Below are positions 31,472 to 42,900 of a DNA stretch of 64,000 bases, piece by piece; position 1 is the first letter of the stretch; every line of letters begins with the position of its first letter. The DNA is from Acetobacteraceae bacterium UBA6159 (lineage in GTDB: Bacteria; Pseudomonadota; Alphaproteobacteria; Acetobacterales; Acetobacteraceae): assembly GCA_002422345.1 (NCBI GenBank), contig DIUL01000004.1:1-64000 (forward strand). The letters run 5' to 3'. The position numbers and the translations under genes were made by a program. Below the pieces are notes generated by a model. It made no database searches. It was given only the letters and a program-made list of their open reading frames with translations, and was not told the origin of the DNA.

Positions 31472-32547
31472 GCTACGGGCTCCTGTCGGGCCGTTTGGTT
31501 CAGCCGAGAATACGTACGAAGCGGGTTGTCCGCCATGATCTTTTGCGCGAGGCCCGGGTCCATCCCCGCGGGGATGGCCTCCAGCCCCTCGAACTGCCAG
31601 TGCGGGTAGTCGGTCGAGAACAGGATCATGTCGTCGGAACGGAAATGATCCATCACCCGCATGACGGTCGCCGAGTCGGGCGGGCCGTCGAAGGGTTGCA
31701 GCGTCAGGCGGACATGGTCGCGCACGATCGAGCCGGGCGGATCGGCCACCCAGGGGATTTCGCTGCGCACGCCCTTCCAGAACTTGGTCAGCCGCCATTC
31801 CCAGGCTGGCAGCCAGGTGACACCCGATTCCATCAGCACGACGGTCAGGTTGGGGAAGCGGGCGAACACGCCTTCCGTCACCATCGACGTGAGCTGGGAC
31901 TGCATCGCAGGCGTCTGGTTGACGTAGTCTTCCGTGAAGTACGACGGCCAGCCGACCGGGGTGATCGGGTGGCGGTACGTGCTGCCGGCATGGACGCCGA
32001 CCGGCAGGCCATGACGCTCCGCCGCGGCATAGATCGGCCACATGGCGCGCCGGCCGAGGGAGACTTCGCCATTGGCCAGCAGAAGCACCTGCACGAAGCG
32101 GGTGTCGTGCGCCCAGTGGTTGATTTCCTCGACCGCCAGTTCGGCGTTCAGCATGGGCACGACGATCGAGGCGCGCAGCCGCGGGTCCCGCCCCAGCCAC
32201 TCCGCCGCGATCCAGCCGTTCAGGGCGCGACAGAAGGCGGCCGCCATATCCTCACTGAACACCGCTTGCGTGCCATACAGGCAGTTGAGGATGGCGTGCG
32301 AGGACCCGAACGGGTCCAGTGCCTGCGCCCCCAGCGTCGCCGCCGAGGTGGCGGCCCGCCCGGTCTGATCGCGCCAGTCCGCCCGCGCCGAGAGCGGGTT
32401 GGTGGCGGGGTAGCTGATCGTCGTCAGATCGTCGATGCCGCGGCGGATCACTGTTTCCCGCCACATGTCGTCCATGTAGGGGAGCAGGGCCGTTATCGAC
32501 GGGCAGGTCGGATGGACGTCGCAGTCTATCGGGCCGATGGCCGCCAT
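31468..32547 (-). CDS. Amidohydrolase family protein (amidohydrolase_2), copy B
   Basis: 359 residues. Same family as the next gene: IDCDVHPTCPSITALLPYMD at the N-terminus, VQVLLLANGEVSLGRRAMWP, GLPVGVHAGSTYRHP, LTVVLMESGVTWLPAWEW and MILFSTDYPHWQFEG. It starts 5 nt after the Rieske ferredoxin stop. A Rieske component plus two amidohydrolases suggests an aromatic or heterocyclic carboxylate degradation route whose oxygenase is encoded elsewhere. The assignment to a pathway is inference only. Confidence 0.85.
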   Translation of the reverse strand: MAAIGPIDCDVHPTCPSITALLPYMDDMWRETVIRRGIDDLTTISYPATNPLSARADWRDQTGRAATSAATLGAQALDPFGSSHAILNCLYGTQAVFSEDMAAAFCRALNGWIAAEWLGRDPRLRASIVVPMLNAELAVEEINHWAHDTRFVQVLLLANGEVSLGRRAMWPIYAAAERHGLPVGVHAGSTYRHPITPVGWPSYFTEDYVNQTPAMQSQLTSMVTEGVFARFPNLTVVLMESGVTWLPAWEWRLTKFWKGVRSEIPWVADPPGSIVRDHVRLTLQPFDGPPDSATVMRVMDHFRSDDMILFSTDYPHWQFEGLEAIPAGMDPGLAQKIMADNPLRTYSRLNQTARQEPVA

Positions 32548-32552
32548 CGTGG

Positions 32553-32873
32553 TCAGCCCGGGATCTTGACCAGGACGTCGCCGCCCTCGACCTTCACCTC
32601 GAAGACCGCGAGGTCCTCGTCAGCCGGCGCGGACAGGGCCTTGCCGGTGCGGATGTCGAACTGGGCCGCGTGCAGCGGGCATTCGATGCAGCCGTTTTCC
32701 ATCCAGCCTTCCGTCAGCAGGGCGTATTCGTGCGAGCACACGTTGTCGGTCGCGCAGAAGTCGCCGCCGGCCAGGTGGTAGATTGCGATTTCCTTGTCAC
32801 CCACGCGCACGCCCAGCGCCTGGCCTTCCGCCACATCCGCCGCCGCCGCGACACGCACCCATCCATCCGCCAT
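32553..32873 (-). CDS. Rieske [2Fe-2S] ferredoxin (non-heme iron oxygenase ferredoxin component)
   Basis: 106 residues from ATG 32873 (AAGGAG 6 nt upstream). Both Rieske cluster motifs are intact: CATDNVCSHEYALL (Cys-x-His) and CIECPLHAAQFDIRTG (Cys-x-x-His). The size matches small Rieske ferredoxins such as BphA3/NdoA that pass electrons from a reductase to a terminal dioxygenase. No reductase or oxygenase subunit is in the window. First gene of the Rieske-amidohydrolase B-amidohydrolase A operon. Confidence 0.9.
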   Translation of the reverse strand: MADGWVRVAAAADVAEGQALGVRVGDKEIAIYHLAGGDFCATDNVCSHEYALLTEGWMENGCIECPLHAAQFDIRTGKALSAPADEDLAVFEVKVEGGDVLVKIPG

Positions 32874-33059
32874 GTTCTGCTCCTTGCCTGCCGCGGGTGT
32901 CCCCGCGACGCCTGCCGCGGGTTCCCCCACGACGGTCCATTCAGGGGTTCATGGGACGCAACATGCCAGGGCCTTTGCCCGTCGGCAAACCCGGACGTTG
33001 CGCCGATGGCGGAAGCTGCTTCATAGAAGCCCCAAACATCGTGTCCGACAGGAGACTGC

Positions 33060-33491
33060 ATGAAGATCACCAAACACCTGGGCGTTGGGATCGTGATCGC
33101 CGGACTGGTGGCGCCGGCACTTCTGGCCCCGTCGGTGGCCCTGGCGCAGATCATCCTGGACGCGCCGGGCTTCGTGGGAAAAAAGGCGGAGAGCCGCCTG
33201 CCGGACGTGAAGCCGGCGCCGCTGGCCTGGCCACGGCTGGACCCTGGCGCGGTGCTGTGCCGCTCGGAAGGGGATCTGGAACGGCTGGCGGCGCGCCGGC
33301 AGGGCGAGGAAGGGGCTGGCCCCGCCGATTGCCGGCTGGTGAGTTCCCCGACCGCGGTGACGATCATGCAGCGCAAGGGCCCGGGCCGGACGCAGGTGCG
33401 CCTGACCGATGCGCCGACGATCTTTGGTTGGACGGATGTGTGGCTGCCCGACAAGGCGCCGGCGGGGGCGACGCGGCAGGCGGGACGATAA
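33060..33491 (+). CDS. Hypothetical secreted protein
   Basis: 143 residues. A clear signal peptide: MKITKHLGVGIVIAGLVAPA with cleavage near ALAQ. The mature part is about 113 residues with DPGAVLCRSEGDLERLAARR, ADCRLVSSPTAVTIMQRKGP and a Trp-containing end (IFGWTDVWLPDKAP). Two Cys residues could form a disulfide in the periplasm. It resembles small SH3-like exported hypotheticals but no family was recognised. An AGGAGA lies about 8 nt upstream of the ATG. It is followed by the tRNA-Ala promoter. Confidence 0.75.
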   Translation: MKITKHLGVGIVIAGLVAPALLAPSVALAQIILDAPGFVGKKAESRLPDVKPAPLAWPRLDPGAVLCRSEGDLERLAARRQGEEGAGPADCRLVSSPTAVTIMQRKGPGRTQVRLTDAPTIFGWTDVWLPDKAPAGATRQAGR

Positions 33492-33525
33492 AGCGAGATT
33501 CATCGAGAAAGCTTGATTGAACCCC

Positions 33526-33554
33526 TTGATCGCCCCGAGGGGCACGGCTATAGA
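33526..33554 (+). promoter_or_regulatory. Promoter of the tRNA-Ala gene
   Basis: -35 TTGATC (33526-33531) and -10 TATAGA (33549-33554) are separated by 17 bp, ending 17 nt before the first base of the tRNA. The spacing and closeness fit a sigma70-type stable RNA promoter. Confidence 0.7.
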
Positions 33555-33571
33555 GCCGGCCTCCGCGAGAC

Positions 33572-33647
33572 GGGGCCGTAGCTCAGTTGGGAGAGCGCCT
33601 GAATGGCATTCAGGAGGTCAGGGGTTCGATTCCCCTCGGCTCCACCA
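33572..33647 (+). tRNA. tRNA-Ala (anticodon GGC)
   Basis: A 76-nt cloverleaf. The acceptor stem GGGGCCG pairs with CGGCTCC (one G-U), the D arm contains AGCTCAGTTGGGAGAGC, the anticodon stem is CCTGA/TCAGG with loop ATGGCAT giving anticodon GGC, the T arm is GGGGTTCGATTCCCC, and CCA is encoded. It reads GCC/GCU alanine codons. Confidence 0.97.
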
Positions 33648-33925
33648 TCTCTCCCGGGAACCCTCTGAAATCTGAGAACAAGACCCCGACGGCGCGCAGG
33701 ATGCAGCGGTCTGGTTCGGCTTGGGCATTCGCGCGCGCGCCCGACAGCCTATGTGCGTCTTCCGACCGGCGACCGGCCGGACAGTCGCGATGACCGCCGC
33801 GGCACCCTGCCCGGACGGCCGCCCATCGATCAACGCGCCACGCATGCGCGCACCCGATCCCGCGCCGGCGTCCGGAAACCACTCGCCCCCGGCGGCCAAT
33901 GAATGCCAGGCCGAGCCTCGGCCCG
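33648..33925. other. Gap between tRNA-Ala and the giant adhesin-like gene
   Basis: No gene is supported in this 278-nt stretch. GGCCGAG-C-CTCGGCC (33909-33923) lies 2-3 nt beyond the giant gene's stop on the minus strand and may help end its transcript, although no T-run follows. Confidence 0.4.
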
Positions 33926-36900
33926 TTACGGCACGGGTTGGACCGGTGTGCCCGCTGGTACCGTGATACGAATCCCAGCGTTCATGCCCCCCTGTCGGCC
34001 CAGGTTGTTCACGAAATCCGCGACCCATGGCGGAGCCTCCGCGATCCGACCGTCTCGGGATGGGGGGGCGACATCTGCCCCTCGCGACCAGTCAACCATC
34101 GGCAGACGCCGCTCACCGGCCGGCAGCGTCATGCCCATGACGCCCGGACCCTGTGTTTCGGGGAAGCCCATCGCATTGCCCAACTCGTGCAGGACGGTCG
34201 ACAGCAGGTCCATCCGCTGGAACGCCGGACTGCCTGTTCCGGAAAGCCAGGTCCCAGGGACTGCATGGGCCGCGAACGCCCCGCTGCCCTCGGATGCGGG
34301 ATCGACAAACCACCCCCACCCCGCGGCGTCCTGGTCGATCACCACAAGGTCCCCGATCGTCACGCCGATCATGCCCTCCGGCAGATCGCCGAACGCCACC
34401 GTCACGCCGTTCAGATATCCCAACGCGGCGCTGTCCAGCCCGAGCGCGTCCGACCACAGCGACAGCGCCTCGGTCACGATCGGCCGCAGCGCGTCATCGG
34501 CCGGCTGTGGGACGGCCGCACCCGCTGTCGGCGCCGGTCCCGCCGCCATCTGCCACACGGGCAGCAGGCCGGCCGCGAGGACCGTGTCCGTCCCGGCCTG
34601 CATCTTGGCCGAGGCCGAGACCAGGAAACTTTCCTCCCGCAGAATCTGCATGTCGCGCGCCCGGACGACGCCGGCAACGGTCACGACGTCCGTCGCGCCC
34701 CGCACGTCAATGAAGACCTGGGACGCGCTTGACCCGGCCGGGCGCTTGAAGGGAATGCGTTCGGCGCCGAACACGTCGGCGTTCCAGGTGGCCGGGGTCC
34801 AGGAATACATCGCGAGCAGGACAGCCGTATTGGTGATCGTCACGACATCCTGGTCCGCCTGGCCGTCGAGGTGGATCGTCGGCGCCACGAGTTTGCCCGC
34901 CACGGTGATCTTGCCACCCACGCCCGGATCAATGTTCGGGGCGCCGGCATTCGGATACACCCCGTCTCGGGTGCCCTGATAATCCCCGTCCAGCCTGATC
35001 CGGATGCCCGCCTGCAGCACCGCCCCCGATTGAACCGTCACGTTGTCCCCAGCCGACAGCCGGATGCCATTGCCTGCCTTGATCGTCAGCGGGTCCCCCG
35101 AAAGACCCAGCCCGTTCACGACGATGTTGTCCGGCAGGTCGCCGCTGGCCGCGTTGGTGCCGTCCCGGGAATCGTCGATCACGACCACGCCGATCGACCC
35201 GCCCGCGACCATGTTCTTCCGGATCGTGACGGGCCCCGAGGCCGACAGCCAGGCGGTGTGGCGGGCGATGATCCCGTCCGCTCCGGTCGTCATGTCTCCG
35301 CCAATCGACAGCGCGCCGATATTGTCCACCCAGATGGAGCCTGGCTGCGCGCGCGCCTCGATCGTCTGGACCTTGGTCGTGAGCCTCTGGTCCGACGCGC
35401 CGATGTCGCCCGCGGCCCAGAGCACGGCATTGCGCGCCACGATGTTGGTGGCCGTCGTGCTCGGCCGCGCCAGTATCCCACCTTGCAGGGCAGAAATGAA
35501 CGCGGTTCCGGAGGCTCCGGTCGTGATGGTATCAAGCTGCAGCGCGTGGGCGACCTCGTTGATGAAGATGTCCTGTCCCGCGCTTGATGCGGTCAATGCC
35601 CCGGCCCCCGAATAGGGCGAAGCGTTCGTGTCGATGTCCAGTGTGCTCGTCGCCGAACCGATCCCGCCACCCAGCGCGGCGAGTGAAATGCTGTCGCCGA
35701 GCACATCGACGTTCGGCCTGGACGGAGTACCGGTCCAGTCGCTCTCGTCCGGGATATCGTCCAGGATGGAACCCTGTGCCCGCAGCCCGACATTGCCGAA
35801 TTGGGTCTGTACGAGGCCGAGGGTCAGGTCACCCCTTTGCTGCCACAACCAGACACCCTGCATCGCACTGGCATTCACGACCCCCCCGGCCTCCACGTCC
35901 ACCCATCCGTTCGGCGCGGCCGTCCCGATGGCCTCGTTCCGGGAAATCAGTTCGATCCGGTTCGCCTTTATCTTCGTGAGGTCGTTGTTGAATTTTTCGA
36001 GAATGGAGAAGTCCGCGGACAGATACGCGTCGCCGGATTCGGAATAGACGGATTCGAGCAGGAGGCTGCTCGCGACCGCATCGATGTGGATGCCGTCCTT
36101 CGCGCGCGCGGTGAAACCGCCGTTGTTGCGGAAGGTGATTTCGATCCGGTCCTGCCTTGTGCCGATGCCGCCTTGCGCCGCTTCCAGAATGACATCGGCG
36201 CCGCGGATGTTCACCAGTCCCGGCTGGGCGGCGTCGATGATCGACAGGCTTCCCTTGATCCGCACCTGCTGGCTGTCACCTTCAGGGCCCGCGATCACCT
36301 GGCCGATCCGGATATCGGTCGTGGAGCCGAGCAGAACGTTGCGCTCGGCGGTGATGTTGAGCGTACCGGAGGCGGTGACGTTGACGTCGTCGAGGTGGCT
36401 GACGCGGATCGCGGTGATCGTGGGCAGAAGGCCGCGGGTCAGCGTCAGGAAAGCGGGGCCATCCGTCGTCACCCGGGCGCTGGATGCCAGCGTGATGACC
36501 GATCCGCTGACCGAGGCGATCCGGTAGGCCAGGCTGCCCGTGGTGGTGTTCTCCACCGACCCCGAGACGCGCAGCAACTGGTTCGCCGCGAAACCATCCG
36601 TGATCCAACTGCCGCCATCCGTGCGGGTGATCGTCGCGGCGGCGGTGGGCGTTGCCTCGGTGAAATAGGCCGTCGCGGTCTGTGCGGGCGCGATGGCCTG
36701 GAAGTTCGGATCGGGCACGACGGGGGCGATGGTGATCGGCCGCGCGGTCTCGGTCACGAGAGGGCTGCCGAAGGCGATGGTCAGCGTGCTCGCGGAAAGG
36801 GCCTCGATCCGATGGAACACCGTCGTCCGGATTGTTGCGTTCTGCGTCTTGTCCTGCCCGACCCCGTCGATGGTGACGTACATGCCGACCCGGAAGCCGC

Positions 36901-39900
36901 TGGTGAACCAGTTGCCGCCATCCGTGCGGGTGATGGTGCGCGCCTCGGCATTGAAGTTCACCGTCGTGGTCAGCAACGTGCCGCCCAGGAACTGCACGTC
37001 GAGCCGTTCCGCGGCCGCCAGGGCAATGCGCTGGTCGAGCGTGAGGGGGACATCCGGCTGCGTCCGGTCGATCAGGGTCGTGCCGCCATCCATGCCGACG
37101 CCGCCCGCGGTCAGGATCGTGACGTTGGCCCCGACGATGTTCGGATTCTCGATGTTGACGACCGTGCTGGTGACATCCTTCATCAACCCGGCGCTGATGC
37201 CGTAAAGCAACTCCTCCTCGGTCCATTGCTTGATCGAGGCGGTCAGCGTGTTGATCTCGGCCGCGGTCGCCCGATACGCGAAGCTGGCGCTGTAGGTATC
37301 GGGCGCGAAGCTGGACAGGTTGAGCCGCTTGTAGGTACCGCCCACGCCGAAGGCCTGGTTCAGGGTCCGGTAGGTATCGGTGCGGTTGGTGATCTCCCGT
37401 TCCAGCGCCACGGCGTCATAGCCGAGTTCATCCCGATAGTACGCCGTCTCGGCCGCGGTCAGCGCGACCCGGAACGTGGCATCGAAGGCCGCCCCGCCAT
37501 TGGGCTGCGACAGGCGGAAGCGCCAATACGTCTGGTAGTCCTGGGTCTTGGCCGCCTTGTAGGACTCGATCGAGTCCGCCAGCTTCTGCGCATACCCGGT
37601 TTCGGCGGTGAGTTGCAGAGCGGTCCAGACGCCGCCCTTCAGCTCCTCGATGGTGCGTTCATCACGCACCTCCTCGGTATTGGCATCGATCAGGCTGCCA
37701 TCGATGACGTTGATCCAGACATTGCCCTGGGTCACGACCGATCCGATGCGCAGGTCGCCGGTGCCCGTCGTCAGGAAGATGTCGGATGTCGCGCTGGCGT
37801 TCAGCACGCGGTTCTGGTTCGGCACGGTGTTGGCAAGCGTCGACCGGTTGACCCCAAGCGCCCTGTCCGTGCCGTTGCCGATGCCGCCTTCAAGCGCGGT
37901 CAGGGTGATCGAACCGCCGGCGACACGCCCCTGCGACCAGGTCGTCGCATCCGTTCGCGCGACGGTGATTGATCCCGGCGCCGTCAGGACGACATCCGCG
38001 GCGTTTGCCGCCGTGATGGCCGCGACTGGCAGGTTCCCCGATTTCTCCTCGATGTAGACGCCGTCGTTATATGCCAGGGCGGTCAGGCCCGCGTAGGGCC
38101 CGGACCCGACTTCGACCTCGATGGGCCGGCCGGCTGTCCCGATGCCGGTACCCGCGACAAGGGTGACACGGTTGCCACCGATACTTCCCTGGTTCGACCC
38201 CATGAGAATTTGCGAAATCGAATCGAGCGTGGTCGTGCCGGACGGATTGATGATCGCGCCATCAACTATGATGCTGCGGCGGCTGGAGGTGATGTTCACC
38301 GTCGCTTCATCATGGCCAAAGAAGTGGATGCCGATGGTGCGATGGGCCGAAATGTCGTGGCTGTACATGTCGCGCTTGCCGGTGTCCTGGGTGTAGGTGA
38401 CCCGGATCGTCTCGGTGCCGTACCAGGTTGTCTCCGGCGGCGCCGTCGTGACACCGACCTTGTTTGACAATTCCTCCGTCACCAGGCGGAAATTGTAATC
38501 GTTCGGGCTGCTATCACGGTAGTAATAGGGGCCGGCGCCTTCCAGGGTCGGCGGTCCACTCACCTCGGTCGTCGGATCAAACACGATCGTCCCACCGCCG
38601 GTATCGATGCCGATCCAGTTCGTCTCGACCACGGTCTTTTCGTTGTGAACAAGCCTGGACAGGCCGACCGTCCAGCCATAGCGCCAGTCACTGACAGGCG
38701 AATAGGTCAGGTCGGCGGGCAGGTTGTTCAGTACGGCGCCCGTGCTGTTGGTCAGGGACAAGCCGTTTGCGTCCTGCTGGAGCGTCAGCACATAGGGCTG
38801 GCCAAACGAATCACGCGACTTGTCATGGATGATCAGCGTGCCGGTGCCACGCTCCGACACGTCCAGCCGGTGCAGGACCATCTCGTACGATGTATCATTG
38901 GTGATCGATATTTTCGCGTAGCCGCCGAAGACATCGATCCGGCCATTGCCGGTGTTGACGATATTGCCCGACATCGCGATGTAGCCGCCGCTGACGACGA
39001 GTTCCTGCACCTCGATCCGCCGTGTCGCGGTGTCGAAGTAGACAGCGAAGTCCTCCGATCCACTGGTAGTCAGCCGCACCATTCCGGTCTGCCGGTCGGC
39101 GATGATCTTGTTGATCTGCGTCTCAACGGCGGAACCCAACGTCAGCGTGAAGGTGTCGCGCCCGCTCTGGATCTTGCCGTTGATATTGATGATGTCGGCG
39201 TCGATCGTGATGCGGTCGGCGTAGGTGACCTGCTCCGCCGTTGGCTGCCGAGCCAGGATCGCGGCAATCGCACCTGGCGTCTTGCTGGCATCCTTCACGC
39301 CCGGCGCGACCTGATTCAAATTATTCGGGTTGTAGCTTCCCGTGGTCGCGGCGTCCCATTGCGCCATCGGGCTGCCACCGGATTCGTAGTTGCTGTCGGG
39401 CAGATTGATGAACAACTCCCCGCCCGCGACGATGTTCTTGGACTTTGCCTGGATCGGCGCGAGTTCGTAGATCGGGCCCTTGCTGTTGGCGTTATTGCCG
39501 GCAACCTTGGTCTGCAGCGTCACGCTCCCCAGCAGGTTCTGGATGCCCAGGCCGCCCTCGGCGGTCGAGACCACGGTGATCGCCGGCCAGGGATAGGCGG
39601 CGGGCTTGCCGTTCACATACTCCGCCGAATCGTCGTTGATGGAGGCGACATCGGCGCGGTTCAGGATGGTGATAGACGGAGCGGTCGCGCCGAACTTCAC
39701 ATTGGACAGATCGAAACTGGCCTTTCCCGGAACGAACGGCGGCAGGTTCCATTCGTTGAAGGCGTTCCTGGCGTTTTCATCACCCGTGTTCTTCTCGTTC
39801 CGGGCGGTGATCGCCGTGTTGGTGGAGACTTCATCGCCATTGAAATAAAGTCCGCCCAGCGTGGAGGGGATGGCGATGCCCTTGATCCGCAACGACGCCG

Positions 39901-42900
39901 GGGTGTCATTCACGATCGTCACGGCCACATCATTCGGCGCGATCCAGGTGCCGCTGCCCTGCATCACATCGCCGCGCACCCGGATCGCCCCGGAATCCGC
40001 CAGGATCGGGTCGATCGTCACGGTCATGACGTATTGCTCACTGGCGATCTGCACGACCGGGCGGCCCAGCTTGTCGACGGCCTTCCCCTCCGTCACCAGT
40101 CCCTGGGCCTTCAGCGCGGCCATGATGCCGTCAATCTGCGCCTGGTACCCCGCCTTCGCCTGCGCGTCATAGGAGTAAAGCGCCAGGTTCCTCTGCGCGG
40201 TGATCAGGTCCTGCGACAGGGCGCTGTTGGGCTTTTGCAGGGATGTCGTGAAGGTGATGCCCTTGGTCGCGCTGAAGTCGGTGATCTTCCCCGACCCGCC
40301 ATCCCAGTCCTTGAGCGTGAGCGACAGGTTCCGGTTCAGCCCGGTCTCGACCTTGCCGTCCATCTGGATCACGCCACGCGCGGTCGAAATGATCGTCGAA
40401 TTGGCGAAGTCCTGCAAAGACCCGCCGCCCCCCGCCTGGTTGACCGCCGATGTTGCCGCGCTGATCCAGCTTGTGACCTTGGCCTTGGCATCCAGGTCGT
40501 TGGTGCCGAACCGGGCGGTGAACAGGTTGGCGGCGCGCGCGGTCAGCAGATGCGCCCCGGCGGCGACGGTGATTGAGTTGTCCTGCACCAGGGACGCGCT
40601 GGCGCCGATATCGGACAGCGGGATCAGGCTGCCGGCGAAGCCGTCGAAGCGGGACAGAAGATGATACTCGTCCTCGGTGAAGTTCGTTTCACTTCCGGCG
40701 GACAGGTTGATGTCCCCCAGCGCGGTGATCTTCGCGTCCCCGCCGATGAACACACGGTTGTCGGGGCGGATGTCCACCACCGCCGAACCGACCGTCGCCG
40801 TGCCCGCGCCGTAGGTTTCCGCGAAGACCTCCTGGCTGAGACGCCCGTTGCCGCGGGCGGAGATATCGATCACCCCCGTGCTGGTCAGGACCGCCTTGGA
40901 TCCGACCTCCACCGCCGCGATCGCGGTCGGGACCGTGATGCCGGCGAATACCTTGGCGCCCGAGACCGCCCCGCCGGTCACGAAGGCCACCTTGTCGTGC
41001 ACGGCGTATTCATTGCGCGCCGCCAGGGTGAAGCCACGCTCGCTCGCGCTGTCACCCAGGACGGTGATCTGCGCGGCGTTGCCGACCCGGACCTTGGTCG
41101 TGACATGGATCCTCGTGGTGTCGGTCGCCCCCGCGGCGCTGGCCAAACCGCCCGTCGTGCCCTTGATGTTCTCGACAGTGCCGGACAGCGGCGGTTTCTC
41201 GATCCGGTTGACCGACAGCATCCCGATCGCCCGGGCGGTGATGATCGCATTGTCACCGATCGCCGTCGTGACGTTCGCGGAGACAAGGTTGGTCACCTCT
41301 CCGCCCGCGCCGGCCAGAACCCCACCGGCGAGAGAGGTGACCTGCGCGTTGAACCGAGCGGTGTGATCCGCGACAACGGACAGCGTCCCCGGATTGCCCG
41401 ACAGCGTGATGCGCGCGGCCTTGCCGATGCTGGCCAGGGTCGTGCTGTTGTTGGTCGTGCGCGCGGTGGCCGAGGCCCCGGCGATGGCGCCACCGGAACC
41501 GGCGTTGGTGCGGGCGACATTATCCTCGGTGCCGACCGCGCCGACCGTCAGGGATTGGGCCGTCAGCACGACCCCGGCGCCAATCGTGGCCTGGCTGATG
41601 CTGTTGGACACGACCTCGGACTTCGCGGCGCCGGCGGCTACCAGCCCGCCCGCCTTGCTGTCGGCGTCGGCCTTCTGGCGCATGTTGTTCTGCGCGCTGA
41701 CGCTGACGCCTCGGGCGACCGTGATCGTTGCCCCGTCTCCGATCAGGGCATCAACCCGGGCATTGTTCACGACACGGCTGTTGGTGCTGGTGACGCCGAC
41801 CAGGGCGCCGGCCGATCCGGTGGCCTGCGCCAGCGTGTCATGGCCGGTATCGCCAGCGGCCCGCGCTGGTCCCCCGGCGATGATCGTCAGCGCGCCGGCC
41901 TTCACTACTGCCTGTGCCCCGACCTCGGCCCGCAGCACCGGGGCCACGGTGATCTCGGTCAGTGATACGCCGACCGCGAGGCCGCCAGCCGCCACGCCCT
42001 TGGTCAAGGCGGTGTTCGCGAAAGTGGTATCGGCGAGCAGGGCCACGCCCCCGGTGACCGAGAGGTTGGCCTTGCCACCGATCACGGCACTGACCGTCGG
42101 CGCCACGTTCAGATCCGCGAAATTCGCGTTGAACGCGCCGATGCCGGCGGATACCGCGACGGTCGTGACGTTTGTCGTGACCCTGGCATGGGACTGGGCC
42201 GTCAGCGACCGGACCGGCGCCAGGTTGCCGATGACCGCGCCCGCGTTGACGCCCGAGAACGCGCCGCCCTGGACGTTCAGCCGCGTGAACGTGGCGCCGG
42301 CCCCAACCGCGCCGACATTGGACTGGCCTGTCAGTTCGGTGATCCGGCGGTCCGACACCGCCGAAACCCGGACATCACCCGCGCGCCGGACGTTGCCCTG
42401 GCTCGCCTGGGTCACGCTGCTGTCATCGATGACAACGACGGCCGCGCCCAGACCGACGAACCCCGCCTGCATCCCCAGCGCGGTGATGTCGACGGTCGAG
42501 AACTGGTAGGCGTCGACGGTGACGTCTCCACCGGCCGAACTGGTGCCGTCATTCGACGCCGTCACGTTGTCGGCGATCGAGAAGATCGCGACCGAGCCGC
42601 CAAGCCCCAGTACGCCGACCGCGACGCCGCCCAGCCTTGAGGTGACGTTGGTGTCGGCCCAGCCGGTCACGTCAATGCCGCCGCCGGCGACGATATCAGC
42701 CCCCGCGCGGATGATGGCCGTGGTACCCGGCGCCGCCGGAACCTTCCCCTGCAACGTCATAATCGTTGTCGACCCAGGCGCTCGGCCGTTGATGGCCGAA
42801 CCGGCCGCAGCCGCGACACCCGCGACGCGGTTGGCGCTGGTCTTGCTGTTGGCGCCATCGCCCTTGAGGCTGCCGAGGCCCTTGGCGCCGGTAATCAGCG

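Noticed and set aside
33610..33882. Minus-strand frame ending in VEPRGIEPLTS
   Set aside because: This is the antisense translation of the tRNA-Ala gene, a well-known false protein tail.
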